A stretch of DNA of 19,867 nt from Bacteroidota bacterium (GTDB lineage Bacteria > Bacteroidota > Bacteroidia > Cytophagales > Cyclobacteriaceae), in the NCBI GenBank assembly GCA_023393375.1, contig JAEWLI010000142.1, positions 1 to 19,867 on the forward strand. Reading direction: 5' to 3'. The position numbers and the translations under genes were made by a program. This document shows positions 8,113 to 15,334 of this stretch, in pieces (within the stretch, counting starts at the first letter, position 1; every line of letters begins with the position of its first letter). Under the pieces are notes generated by a model. The model was not told the origin of the DNA and ran no database searches. It saw only the letters and a program-made list of their open reading frames with translations.

Positions 8113-8128
8113 GCTTTTTATAAAAAGC
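8113..8128. repeat. 16-bp perfect palindrome between the PD40 and co-polymerase genes
   Basis: GCTTTTTATAAAAAGC reads the same on both strands. It covers the expected -33 position of the co-polymerase promoter, so it may be an operator. Read on the minus strand it is followed by GTAGATTTTTTT, so it could instead be a weak terminator for the PD40 gene. Confidence 0.45.
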
Positions 8129-8176
8129 TATATTAAATATTAAAAAATTTATACTTAATCAGTCCCAAGTCACATC

Positions 8177-9142
8177 TTACTCTCTTGGCTGTTCAAGTAA
8201 CCTTTGTGCATCCTCAATTAATTGCTGAATTCTTACAGCTGTAGAGTCAGCTTGTTCTATCACCGGACTGGCTGTGTAAATATCAGCGAAACCACCTTCT
8301 TTATTACTGATAAAGTAAGCTTGATTATCCCTTGATAATGTTAAAAATGCATCAAACTTTTCTGAATTTATATTTCTACCTAAATTAGTTGGCCTTGTCC
8401 ATACATTCCAGGTATCATATAGGCGATGTGTCACAAATAGATCGGCATCACCAAATCCCCCATGCCCATTACTGGAAAAAAATAAAGTTTTCCCATCATC
8501 AGTCAGGAATGGTGAAATCTCAAATCCACTGGTATTGATCATCGGGCCAAGGTTATGGGGTCCTGTCCAGACGCCTAAACTATCCTTTAACATGACATAT
8601 AAATCCTCCTTGCCATATGTGTCGTCCCCTTCCATTGAGGCAAGAATTATTCTCTCTGAAGGATGAACGTACAACCCTAAAAACCCATCTGAAGTATTTA
8701 TTTTGGGGATATTCGAAGTAATTGGTTTTGAATCTTCAAATTCAATATCATAAGTAGCTACATCAGTTTTATGCAAACCCGAATAAGCATTGAGTAAATA
8801 TAATCTATTTCCCAAGGGATTGATTCCAATTGCCACATTATGCTTTTTATTGTTAAGGGACTTATGCATTAATACAGCCTCCTGCCAATTACCTTGTTCA
8901 TCTTTGACACTCTTCCATATATCTGACCCTAATAGCTTACGGCTATTGTTTATGGGGTTAAAGCGCGTAAAAAATAATGTTTTGCCGTCAGGTGAAAGTA
9001 GGGGATAACTTTCTTCAGCATCTGTATTGATGACTTCTGGTAGTTTTTCAGCTTTATGGAAACTGTATCCTTGCGCTAAGGCAGATGATTCCCAGAAAAT
9101 AATGCCAATAAATAATATAAACTTCATAAATAAAAGCTTCAT
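8177..9142 (-). CDS. Secreted PD40 (TolB-like) beta-propeller protein
   Basis: 321-aa protein with an N-terminal signal peptide (hydrophobic 3-20, cleavage near SALAQG). At least four PD40/WD40-like blades are visible, each with the pattern 'hydrophobic-SPDGKTLFF': ESYPLLSPDGKTLFFTR (about 44-60), AIGINPLGNRLYLLN (about 104-118), LYVHPSERIILAS (about 151-163), SPFLTDDGKTLFFSS (about 210-224) with NGHGGFGDADLFVT, and LTLSRDNQAYFISN (about 268-281) with KEGGFADIYTA. It resembles the propeller part of Bacteroidota PD40-OmpA proteins but has no OmpA domain. The end is a short helix (AVRIQQLIEDAQRLLEQ). Such propellers usually bind protein partners in the periplasm or at the outer membrane. It lies 121 nt upstream of the co-polymerase on the same strand, so a link to envelope polysaccharide export is possible but unproven. 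ATG at 9142 is used; ATG at 9127 is an alternative. Confidence 0.8.
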   Translation of the reverse strand: MKLLFMKFILFIGIIFWESSALAQGYSFHKAEKLPEVINTDAEESYPLLSPDGKTLFFTRFNPINNSRKLLGSDIWKSVKDEQGNWQEAVLMHKSLNNKKHNVAIGINPLGNRLYLLNAYSGLHKTDVATYDIEFEDSKPITSNIPKINTSDGFLGLYVHPSERIILASMEGDDTYGKEDLYVMLKDSLGVWTGPHNLGPMINTSGFEISPFLTDDGKTLFFSSNGHGGFGDADLFVTHRLYDTWNVWTRPTNLGRNINSEKFDAFLTLSRDNQAYFISNKEGGFADIYTASPVIEQADSTAVRIQQLIEDAQRLLEQPRE

Positions 9143-9593
9143 GATATGGCTTCTTTATATAACAGAAAATTTGTGAATTTGATTATTATACTGTTTAAAG
9201 ATAAACTACTTACCCCAAATTCGAAACTATTATATCAAAAACTGTTCCAGCTAATAATTAGTTATACTTTTTAAGTAAAAGATACTGTCTGGCTTAGCTG
9301 ATAATGGGTCTTCAACCAGAAAATATCAGCGACAATATGACCAATTTCTGCCATATTGATAGTTTAACAGGTGGTTATTTATTTAATTCATTTTTATATA
9401 AATAATAAATGCAAAAATTTTAAAGAAGTGTAAATTTTCCTAATAAAACCGTCTGATTTCTTGATTTATTTTATTGTTTATTCAAAAATGTGGATTTATG
9501 GGTGAAATGTTCACATTTTTGTTGCTCGTTATGTGGTATTGTCTCGTTGAATGATAATACAATACTGATTTATTTATTATAAAATTTAAACCT
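9143..9593. other. 451-bp AT-rich intergenic region with several inverted repeats
   Basis: This gap separates the divergent PD40 (-) and TPR (+) genes. I see no convincing ORF. Three perfect inverted repeats stand out: GCTGATA/TATCAGC (9297-9303, 9324-9330), CAATATG/CATATTG (9333-9339, 9352-9358), and CAAAAATGTG/CACATTTTTG (9483-9492, 9512-9521). Inside the loop and right arm of the last one is GTGAA-ATG-TTCAC (9502-9514). No exact TAnnTTTG promoter is visible for either gene. The region could hold operators or a small RNA, but nothing matches a known RNA family by eye. Confidence 0.4.
9483..9521. promoter_or_regulatory. Overlapping inverted repeats upstream of the TPR gene
   Basis: A 10-bp perfect inverted repeat, CAAAAATGTG and CACATTTTTG with 19 nt between, encloses and overlaps a second one, GTGAA-3 nt-TTCAC (9502-9514). 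Alternative pairings of this kind are typical of operators or switching hairpins. It lies 73-111 nt before the ATG at 9594. No regulator can be named. Confidence 0.33.
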
Positions 9594-10454
9594 ATGATAA
9601 AACGAATCTATTTATTGGGAATAATCATTATGTTAACAGCTGGTGTAGCTATGAGCGACATTCGTCCAGGGGTAGCACTTTTTAATAAGACAGATTATAA
9701 TGGTGCAGAAGCTTTTTTTAATAAATATCTGCAGCAACACCCGGAACATGCTGAGGCCAACTATTATATGGGACGAATTAAGTTTATAAGTGAAAATTAC
9801 AATGACGCCAAAGATTATTTGGAAATAGCCATACGAAAGGATCACAATAATTTTTTATACTATTATTGGCGAGGGAGAAGTCATCTTAGCTTATTGATGG
9901 CATCTAATCTCATCATGAAAGGTGTGTATGCAAGTAAAACACTAAATGATTTTAAGGCAGCTGTAGAATTAAACCCTGACGACCTGGAATCAAGAATGTA
10001 TTTGGCTGAATATTATGGACAGGCTCCAGGAATAGCTGGAGGAAGTGCTTCGAAAGCTATTTCACAATACAGGGTGGCTATTAGCAAACATCCTGGGGTG
10101 GAGTATCTGTATACAGGACTTGGAAATCAATACCGCACAATTGAAAATTATGATTCTGCAATGTATTATCACCAAATGGCAATAGATAGTGATGCAGGAA
10201 GTGCAACTGCACATTTCGAGTATGGTAAAACCGCTGTGATATCTGGAAAACAGTTGAATTTAGCTGAAAAGTCCTTGCTTAAAGCCTTATCCATTGGATT
10301 GACAGTTAACAACCAAAGTGAAGCATACTATTATTTAGGAAAGTTGAAAGAAAGCATGGATCAAACAGAACAGGCAAAAATAAATTACCAAAAAAGTATT
10401 CAATTAAATGAAGATAATTCTGAAGCACGGAAAGCTTTGCGAAAATTAAAATGA
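9594..10454 (+). CDS. Secreted tetratricopeptide-repeat protein
   Basis: 286-aa protein with a signal peptide (hydrophobic 5-19, cleavage near AMSDIRPG). About six TPR-like helix pairs cover most of the rest: about 24-56 (ALFNKTDYNGAEAFFNKYLQ), 57-90 (ANYYMGRIKFISENYNDAKD), 115-145 (LNDFKAAVELNPDD), 154-200 (AISQYRVAISKHPG, then YDSAMYYHQMAIDSD), 206-240 and 245-280 (AYYYLGKLKESMDQTEQAKI). A glycine-rich break, QAPGIAGGSASKA (143-155), interrupts the array and recurs in related TPR proteins as I remember them. It probably acts as a periplasmic or outer-membrane scaffold, and no specific partner can be given. It stands alone on the plus strand between divergent and convergent neighbours. There is no Shine-Dalgarno sequence, and its stop codon overlaps the terminator hairpin. 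Confidence 0.85.
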   Translation: MIKRIYLLGIIIMLTAGVAMSDIRPGVALFNKTDYNGAEAFFNKYLQQHPEHAEANYYMGRIKFISENYNDAKDYLEIAIRKDHNNFLYYYWRGRSHLSLLMASNLIMKGVYASKTLNDFKAAVELNPDDLESRMYLAEYYGQAPGIAGGSASKAISQYRVAISKHPGVEYLYTGLGNQYRTIENYDSAMYYHQMAIDSDAGSATAHFEYGKTAVISGKQLNLAEKSLLKALSIGLTVNNQSEAYYYLGKLKESMDQTEQAKINYQKSIQLNEDNSEARKALRKLK

Positions 10455-10489
10455 ACTATCCCATAGGGTCACTGCCATACGGGATAGTT
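10454..10489. terminator. Terminator-like hairpin between convergent TPR and lipoprotein genes
   Basis: AACTATCCC (10454-10462) and GGGATAGTT (10481-10489) make a perfect 9-bp stem with an 18-nt loop, starting on the last base of the TPR stop codon. On the minus strand it is followed by a T-rich stretch (CATTTTAATTTTC), so it fits best as the terminator of the lipoprotein gene. On the plus strand the following tract is A-rich and weaker. Confidence 0.6.
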
Positions 10490-10502
10490 GGAAAATATAC
10501 TA

Positions 10503-10901
10503 TTAAAACCTGCTGGAAGTAAGCACGATATGATTGCCCGGTCTGTTTTCCGAAGAATTATCCTCAGCGGTAATGAAAACTTTATCCGGTTCGTGTGGAG
10601 TAACCGCAGTTAGTGATCCCTTTAAATTGTCTGAAACTTTTAATTCCCCTAGATTATATACCCTGTAATCTTTAGATTCCATCCAGACCACATAGGTTTT
10701 CTTAGCAGGATTTAGGTTTTGTGGATGGGCTAAATTTTCCACACTGATTTCCATTTCATAGTTTCCATTTTTGTCAGTTTTGACCTTGATGTCAGCTTCT
10801 GCAGCGGGAACTATATCTGAACGCTCGAAAGCAACTTTTTTACTACATGATATCATTATTGACATAGATACAAGTAAAAGTAAAATCATATAATTTTTCA
10901 T
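10503..10901 (-). CDS. Small putative lipoprotein of unknown function
   Basis: 132-aa protein. The N-terminus has a hydrophobic segment followed by a lipobox-like MISC with Cys19, so it is probably a lipid-anchored envelope protein. The mature part looks mostly beta. The pattern 'YVVWMES...NLGELKVSDNLKGSL...PDKVFITAEDNSSENRPGNHIVLTS' is reminiscent of the extracytoplasmic domain of RskA-type anti-sigma factors (a 'W...G.L...VT.E...P.G.IVL' rhythm), but there is no anti-sigma helix and no membrane helix apart from the signal. I do not recognise a specific family. It has the best Shine-Dalgarno sequence in the window (AGGAGG, four nt before the ATG), which fixes the start and suggests strong translation. 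It stands alone, ending at a shared hairpin with the TPR gene. Confidence 0.72.
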   Translation of the reverse strand: MKNYMILLLLVSMSIMISCSKKVAFERSDIVPAAEADIKVKTDKNGNYEMEISVENLAHPQNLNPAKKTYVVWMESKDYRVYNLGELKVSDNLKGSLTAVTPHEPDKVFITAEDNSSENRPGNHIVLTSSRF

Positions 10902-10905
10902 AAGT

Positions 10906-10911
10906 CCTCCT
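10906..10911 (-). promoter_or_regulatory. Strong Shine-Dalgarno sequence of the lipoprotein gene
   Basis: On the minus strand the bases read AGGAGG, four nt before the ATG at 10901. Most other starts here lack such a site, so this one stands out and confirms the start. Confidence 0.75.
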
Positions 10912-11009
10912 ATTATTTTTTTAATACATATAACAAGATAACATTAGAAAATCACTTATTGTTAGCATTGGGTATGCACTGGATCAATAAAAAATTCATA
11001 ATTGAATAA

Positions 11010-11042
11010 AAATTGAATAAAAAAAGCGGGATGATCCCGCTT
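11010..11042 (-). terminator. Intrinsic terminator of the YebC-family gene
   Basis: AAGCGGGA (11024-11031) and TCCCGCTT (11035-11042) form a GC-rich 8-bp stem with a 3-nt loop. On the minus strand it is followed directly by TTTTTTATTC. It lies 28 nt after the stop codon at 11070. This is a standard rho-independent terminator. Confidence 0.9.
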
Positions 11043-11069
11043 ATAAAATAACTTATGTTGTTGGGTTTT

Positions 11070-11813
11070 TTAAATCAAATCCATTTGAGCATCTGTTATA
11101 TTGATGTTGTGATAAACTTTCTGAACATCATCGTCATCTTCCAAAGCTTCAATTAGCTTCATAACTTTTTGAAAAGCTTCGTCATTTAAATCCACAACAG
11201 TTTTAGGAACCCGTCTCAATTCGGCATCTTCGGGCTCTACTTTCATTTCCTCCAACTTTTTTTGAATACTCCCAAAATCTTCCATGGCACAGGTTACTTC
11301 ATAATATCCTTCATCCACTTCTACATCTTCAGCTCCGGCATCAATCAACTCTAAAGTAAATGCATCTTCATCCGCTCCTTTGGGCACTGGAATGGTGAAT
11401 ACACCTTTCCTGTCAAAGATAAACTCAAGCATCCCTTTTGTGCCCAAACTTCCTCCATACTTATTAAAAATTGATCTTACGGACGATACAGTACGATTAA
11501 GGTTATCAGTTGTACATTCTACGAACACCGCTACACCTTGAGGCCCATATCCTTCATAAGAAGGTTCTATGTATTCGGTAGCATCATTTCCCGAACCTTT
11601 TTTTATTGCCCGCTCAATATTTTCCTTGGGCATGTTTGCCCCTTTTGCATTTTGTACAGCTAATCTCAGCCTGGGATTTGCCGCAGGATCTCCCCCGCCT
11701 TCACGTGCAGCTATGGAAATTTCTTTAATTAGTTTTGTGAATACTTTCCCCCTTTTGGCATCAATTGCCCCTTTTTTCCTTTTGATGGTTGACCATTTAC
11801 TATGACCTGACAT
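11070..11813 (-). CDS. YebC/PmpR (TACO1) family protein
   Basis: 247 aa, the normal length for the family. The N-terminal signature MSGHSKWSTIKRKKGAIDAK and the segment RGKVFTKLIKEISIAAREGG are close to invariant across YebC proteins. NPRLRLAVQNAKGANMPKEN and IERAIKKGSG follow, then YEGYGPQGVA (about 85-94), the central domain, and C-terminal ELRRVPKTVVDLNDE and ALEDDDDVQKVYHN. The family has been described both as DNA-binding regulators (PmpR) and as translation factors that help ribosomes through proline-rich stretches; which applies here cannot be told. It is cytoplasmic. The ATG at 11813 has no Shine-Dalgarno sequence. A TAATTTTG promoter element lies upstream and an intrinsic terminator downstream, so it is a single-gene unit. 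Confidence 0.95.
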   Translation of the reverse strand: MSGHSKWSTIKRKKGAIDAKRGKVFTKLIKEISIAAREGGGDPAANPRLRLAVQNAKGANMPKENIERAIKKGSGNDATEYIEPSYEGYGPQGVAVFVECTTDNLNRTVSSVRSIFNKYGGSLGTKGMLEFIFDRKGVFTIPVPKGADEDAFTLELIDAGAEDVEVDEGYYEVTCAMEDFGSIQKKLEEMKVEPEDAELRRVPKTVVDLNDEAFQKVMKLIEALEDDDDVQKVYHNINITDAQMDLI

Positions 11814-11845
11814 ATGAGATTGTTTTTTTCATTAATGATATACCA

Positions 11846-11853
11846 CAAAATTA
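11846..11853 (-). promoter_or_regulatory. Candidate -7 element for the YebC-family gene
   Basis: On the minus strand the bases read TAATTTTG, an exact match to TAnnTTTG, 32 nt before the ATG at 11813. No clear TTTG is found at the -33 spacing. Confidence 0.42.
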
Positions 11854-11988
11854 ATTCTTTTTAATTATTTTGAATCTACCTGAGAAAAATAATCATAAAA
11901 ACACATTACTGTTATTCCGATTAGCAGTAAGGGGAAATCTGCAAATGAAAGGATTTATTGAGAATAGAGATATAAAGGGATTCCTAAG

Positions 11989-12030
11989 AAACAAAGAGTT
12001 GCACATAAGATGGAACAACTCTTTGTTTTT
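11989..12030. terminator. Bidirectional terminator after the GIY-YIG-like gene
   Basis: AAACAAAGAGTTG (11989-12001) and CAACTCTTTGTTT (12016-12028) form a perfect 13-bp stem with a 14-nt loop. It lies 14 nt beyond the stop of the minus-strand gene at 12042. Minus-strand sequence after the first arms is T-rich (GTTTCTT); the plus strand has TTTTT. It most likely ends the GIY-YIG-like transcript. Confidence 0.75.
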
Positions 12031-12041
12031 ATATTAAAATG

Positions 12042-12374
12042 TTAATTACAAGGAGGGTGATAGTTGTCAATTAAATCTTCAGCTACAGCTTCCCTTAATT
12101 CATGACTGTCTTCCCAATAGGTACAAATGCAATTTGCTTCTTCATCTTTAAAACAACTCATTTTTTCATGGTCTGCAAAAGCAATTGAGAAATCTTCTGC
12201 ACAACCTATGTATACCTTTTTATGAACTGCTTTGCCATCTGGTTTTTCAGTACGTTTGGTTATAACATAGACACCACCTTTGGGTTTAAATTGATTATTG
12301 TCAATCGAATAAACATTAAAAGTGTACATTTTGCCTGACTCTCCGGCAAAATCAATTGTTCCGATTTTTGACAT
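12042..12374 (-). CDS. Small GIY-YIG-fold protein lacking the catalytic arginine
   Basis: 110-aa protein. The core has the GIY-YIG superfamily layout: GGVYVITKR (GVY at 34-36), KKVYIGCAEDF (YIG at 55-57), a helix with H69, and a last helix with the metal-ligand glutamate E99 in AEDLIDNYHPPCN, the usual 'ExxLI....P.cN' ending. In UvrC and I-TevI-type enzymes the catalytic Arg lies ten residues after the Y of YIG; here that residue is Ala65 (FSIAFADH). It therefore looks like a pseudoenzyme or a strongly altered nuclease. A first segment (IDFAGESGKMYTFNVYSID) precedes the core. Five cysteines (58, 74, 82, 84, 109) are notable for such a small cytoplasmic protein. From memory, close relatives with 'GGVYVVTKR...YVGET..L..RF..H' are stand-alone GIY-YIG proteins that keep the Arg. 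The role is unknown. ATG at 12374; single-gene unit. Confidence 0.7.
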   Translation of the reverse strand: MSKIGTIDFAGESGKMYTFNVYSIDNNQFKPKGGVYVITKRTEKPDGKAVHKKVYIGCAEDFSIAFADHEKMSCFKDEEANCICTYWEDSHELREAVAEDLIDNYHPPCN

Positions 12375-12641
12375 AATTTACGGGATTATCGTTAAACATT
12401 CATTTTTTCACTTCACTACAATAAAAATAAAGTATTATCAGATTGCCCGAACCATATTTGCCAAGTTTTTTTCAAAAGATTTTGTTTTACCTCAATTAAA
12501 TGTAAAATTCATCCGTATTTATCCAATAAGATTATTTAATAGGGGGACGATAGCTACCTTAACTTTATCCGGTAAAAAACTTTAAAATTTTCGAATTAGA
12601 TTTGCGGTTGTTTATTTTGTTTCCATTTTAAATAATCAATA
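12375..12641. other. Intergenic region between divergent genes
   Basis: 267 bp of AT-rich sequence between the GIY-YIG-like gene (-) and the M61 gene (+). The only element I can support is a -7 match near its right end. Confidence 0.5.
12597..12604 (+). promoter_or_regulatory. Candidate -7 element for the M61 peptidase gene
   Basis: TAGATTTG matches TAnnTTTG, 37 nt before the ATG at 12642. No TTTG is seen at the -33 spacing. Confidence 0.38.
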
Positions 12642-14453
12642 ATGAGCGTAGCCAGACTATCTTTTTTTAGTTTCTTCATCATTCTCAGTTTTCACAGTTA
12701 TTTATTTTCTCAAAATTCATCAAGCATCCAATATCAATTATCGATGCCACAACCACATACACATTATTTTAATGTCAAGATGAATGTTTCGGGTATTCAA
12801 AAAGATTCATTAAATATTAAATTGCCAGTATGGGCTCCTGGATCTTATTTGGTGCGTGAATTTTCGAGAAATGTTGAAGATTTTGAGGTGAAAGACCTTA
12901 AGGGTAATGCCATTGATTATATAAAGACAAGTAAAAACACCTGGACAATCGATGTATCCGGTGTGCAAAATTTTACAATTACCTACAAAGTTTACGCTTA
13001 TGAAACTTCAGTTAGGACGAGTTTTCTTGATGCAACTCATGGGTTTGTTCACGGGACCAGTATATTTATGTATGTAGAAGATTTAACCGAATTGCCTATT
13101 ACTTTAGAAGTAGTACCCTTTAAAGAATGGAGCAAGGTATCAACAGGCTTAAAAAAATTAGACGGTAAAGGTTTTAATTTCAAAGCAGATAATTATGACC
13201 AGTTGGTTGATGCACCTATCCAAATAGGCAACCACAATATCATTAGTTTCAAAGCAGGAGGAATCTCTCATGATGTGGCCATGGTTGGGATGGCAGAATA
13301 TGATGAAAGGGTGATTGTCCGGGATTTAACAAAAATTATTGAGTCGGCAATCCGTATTTTTAATCATAATCCCAATGATTATTACCTATTTATAGTACAC
13401 AATCTCGATAGCCGTGGGGGAGGGTTGGAGCATCATAATTCCACTACACTACAACTTGACCGGTGGGCTTATTCATCTGAACATGGCTATAATGGGTTTT
13501 TAAAACTCGCCGCACATGAATATTTTCATCTTTGGTGGGTAAAACGAGCAAGGCCATTTCCATTAGGCCCTTTTAACTATGATCAGGAAAATTATACAAC
13601 ACTTCTTTGGGCAATGGAAGGTTTTACCAGCTACTATGAAGATATTATCTTACGAAGGAGTGGATTTTATGATGATAACGACTACTTGAACTCACTGATG
13701 AACAAGATCAATTATGTTGAAAATGTTCCAGGTAGTAAGGTTCAATCCGTTGCTATGGCAAGTTTTGATACCTGGATTAAATTTTATCGCCCTGACGAAA
13801 ACAGCAATAATTCTTCCATTTCTTATTATTCGAAGGGGGCAGTTTTAGGTGCCTTATTAGACCTTGAAATAATCAATGCTACCAAAGGGCAAAAAAAACT
13901 TGATCATGCATTGAGAAATCTTTACCAGAAATATTATTTGACAGAAAAACGGGGGTTTACAGAGAAAGAATTCCAACAAGCGTTAGAAGAGGTGGCCGGA
14001 AAGAGCATGGAAGATTTTTTCTCCAAGTATGTGTATGATGCCCAAACTATTGATTACAACAAGTTCTTTAATTATGCAGGACTAAAAATATCCCATAACC
14101 TCCTTTCGAATGAACCACCTGCTCTTGGTATAAATATTTCCGAAGAAGGTGGAAAATTATTAGTTGAATCAGTGGTAAGGGGCTCATCTGCTTATGATGG
14201 GGGGATAAATGCTCATGATGAAATATTAGCAATAGATGGTTATCGAGCATCATTTGACTTAATCGAAAAATTTATGAACTTGAAAAAACGAGGCGATGAA
14301 GTGACTGTATTGGTCGCCCGCAATGGATTGTTGCATAATTTAACCGTAAAGTTGAAAGAAGATAGTTTCAGAAGCCGGTATACACTGTCAAGAATATCAA
14401 ATCCGACTGCTTTACAACTGAAAGTGTTTAATACCTGGCTAGGAGGAAAATAA
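12642..14453 (+). CDS. Secreted M61-family metallopeptidase with PDZ domain
   Basis: 603-aa protein with a signal peptide (hydrophobic 7-22, cleavage near LFSQNSS). The N-terminal beta domain (about 28-200) has the M61 marks LPVWAPGSYLVREFSRNV (61-78) and AYETSVRTSFLD (119-130). The catalytic domain has GGGLEHHNST (259-268), the zinc motif HEYFH (292-296) in KLAAHEYFHLWWVKR, and the third ligand E326 in LLWAMEGFTSYYED. A PDZ domain closes the protein (about 485-590), with PPALGINISEEGGKLLVESV and GGINAHDEILAIDGYRA. M61 enzymes are zinc aminopeptidases (the type example favours N-terminal glycine); here it would act in the periplasm or outside the cell. All catalytic residues are present. The stop codon is separated from the convergent TetR gene by only 2 nt. 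There is no Shine-Dalgarno sequence. Confidence 0.93.
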   Translation: MSVARLSFFSFFIILSFHSYLFSQNSSSIQYQLSMPQPHTHYFNVKMNVSGIQKDSLNIKLPVWAPGSYLVREFSRNVEDFEVKDLKGNAIDYIKTSKNTWTIDVSGVQNFTITYKVYAYETSVRTSFLDATHGFVHGTSIFMYVEDLTELPITLEVVPFKEWSKVSTGLKKLDGKGFNFKADNYDQLVDAPIQIGNHNIISFKAGGISHDVAMVGMAEYDERVIVRDLTKIIESAIRIFNHNPNDYYLFIVHNLDSRGGGLEHHNSTTLQLDRWAYSSEHGYNGFLKLAAHEYFHLWWVKRARPFPLGPFNYDQENYTTLLWAMEGFTSYYEDIILRRSGFYDDNDYLNSLMNKINYVENVPGSKVQSVAMASFDTWIKFYRPDENSNNSSISYYSKGAVLGALLDLEIINATKGQKKLDHALRNLYQKYYLTEKRGFTEKEFQQALEEVAGKSMEDFFSKYVYDAQTIDYNKFFNYAGLKISHNLLSNEPPALGINISEEGGKLLVESVVRGSSAYDGGINAHDEILAIDGYRASFDLIEKFMNLKKRGDEVTVLVARNGLLHNLTVKLKEDSFRSRYTLSRISNPTALQLKVFNTWLGGK

Positions 14454-14455
14454 AC

Positions 14456-15112
14456 TTATTGAACTTCTTCTTTTCTGAATTTTTTTTTGGTCTCTTCTGT
14501 CAGGATTCCTTCATAAATTATATTGATGATATTGTCGAAAATATCAGATGGTGTTGTAGGCATTTCTTTTACAATTTCAGCAGGTAGTTGTCTTATAAAG
14601 TTTGGATTGAGCAGATTGTGAATGGCACTGGCATATAAAGCCACAATAAGCCGGTGATTGATATGCTGATTGATCATGGATTTTTCTCTTCCCTCCTCAA
14701 TCAATTGATTAAACCTGACAAAGGCACTTTCTTTTTTAAACTGATCAAGTTTGTTCCATAATTCAGGTAAATTAGTCTGCATATCCTCCAACAATAACAC
14801 ACTAATGCCAGAAAGCTTTACAGCAACAAAATTCAGCATCTTTTTTAGTTTGAATGGATATTCAAGTGAATTATCATGTACAATATCTTTCACGCCATTT
14901 CCTAAATCGTCGATAAATTTTTGTACAACCTGGCTGATAATATCAAATTTATTTTCAAAATACCTGTAAAGGGTTTTTTTGCTCATTTTCAACTTCAGGG
15001 CAATATCATCCATTGTTACTTTACTATATCCGTGGGTATAGAATAAGTCTTTTGATGCTCCAAGTATCCTGTTACGGGTAATTTCTGCCTTTTCTTTGGT
15101 GACTATTTTCAT
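14456..15112 (-). CDS. TetR/AcrR-family transcriptional regulator
   Basis: 218 aa from the ATG at 15112. The TetR DNA-binding domain is at the N-terminus: ITRNRILGASKDLFYTHGYS (11-30), then the helix-turn-helix KVTMDDIALKLKMSKKTLYRYFENK (31-55). The remaining all-helical part is the ligand/dimer domain and gives no hint of the ligand. An in-frame TTG at 15133 would add seven residues, but its G is also the last base of the best promoter -7 element (15131-15138), so the ATG is the better start. Family members mostly repress themselves and neighbouring or divergent genes, so the thioredoxin-fold gene at 15367 is the nearest candidate target. It is convergent with the M61 gene with 2 nt between the stops. 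Confidence 0.9.
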   Translation of the reverse strand: MKIVTKEKAEITRNRILGASKDLFYTHGYSKVTMDDIALKLKMSKKTLYRYFENKFDIISQVVQKFIDDLGNGVKDIVHDNSLEYPFKLKKMLNFVAVKLSGISVLLLEDMQTNLPELWNKLDQFKKESAFVRFNQLIEEGREKSMINQHINHRLIVALYASAIHNLLNPNFIRQLPAEIVKEMPTTPSDIFDNIINIIYEGILTEETKKKFRKEEVQ

Positions 15113-15130
15113 ATTATCGAAACTATACTT

Positions 15131-15162
15131 CAAAAATAGGTTTCCTTATCCTGATTTGCAAT
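15131..15162 (-). promoter_or_regulatory. Candidate promoter of the TetR gene
   Basis: On the minus strand the sequence reads ATTG-N20-TATTTTTG (-33 at 15162-15159, -7 at 15138-15131). This is an exact TAnnTTTG and a one-mismatch TTTG at the right spacing. Transcription would start near 15125, upstream of the ATG at 15112 but downstream of the TTG. Confidence 0.5.
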
Positions 15163-15184
15163 TATAAATATATCTTACTTTTGG

Positions 15185-15196
15185 TTTATATATAAA
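15185..15196. promoter_or_regulatory. 12-bp palindrome in the TetR/thioredoxin intergenic region
   Basis: TTTATATATAAA is a perfect palindrome directly after TACTTTTG (15176-15183), a plus-strand TAnnTTTG match. It could be an operator for the TetR protein, but the sequence is only A and T, so chance is quite likely. Confidence 0.25.
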
Positions 15197-15302
15197 GGAA
15201 ATGTACAATCCGAAGTAAATTCTACCGTTTAGTTAGGCAGGTAAGATTAGAAGGGAATTTTACTTTAACATCTGAAAAATTTATCAAATATTTGTTGGTA
15301 AA

Positions 15303-15334
15303 TTTTTTACAACATTAGGGAACCGATATGTTTC
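15303..15334 (+). promoter_or_regulatory. Candidate promoter of the thioredoxin-fold gene
   Basis: TTTT (15303-15306), 20 nt, then TATGTTTC (15327-15334) match the Bacteroidota pattern with one mismatch in each half. Transcription would start about 29 nt before the ATG at 15367. The alternative, TACTTTTG at 15176-15183 with TTTG only 17 nt before it, would give a leader of about 180 nt. Confidence 0.3.

Noticed and set aside
10985..11023. Direct repeat ATTGAATAAAA, two copies, next to the YebC terminator
   Set aside because: It is a short AT-rich tandem repeat downstream of a terminator. It is too simple to count as a functional repeat or attachment site.
12322..12585. 87-codon plus-strand open frame in the gap before the M61 gene
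   Set aside because: It begins inside the opposite-strand GIY-YIG-like gene, has no domain or signal features and biased composition, and covers the region upstream of M61. I treat it as non-coding.
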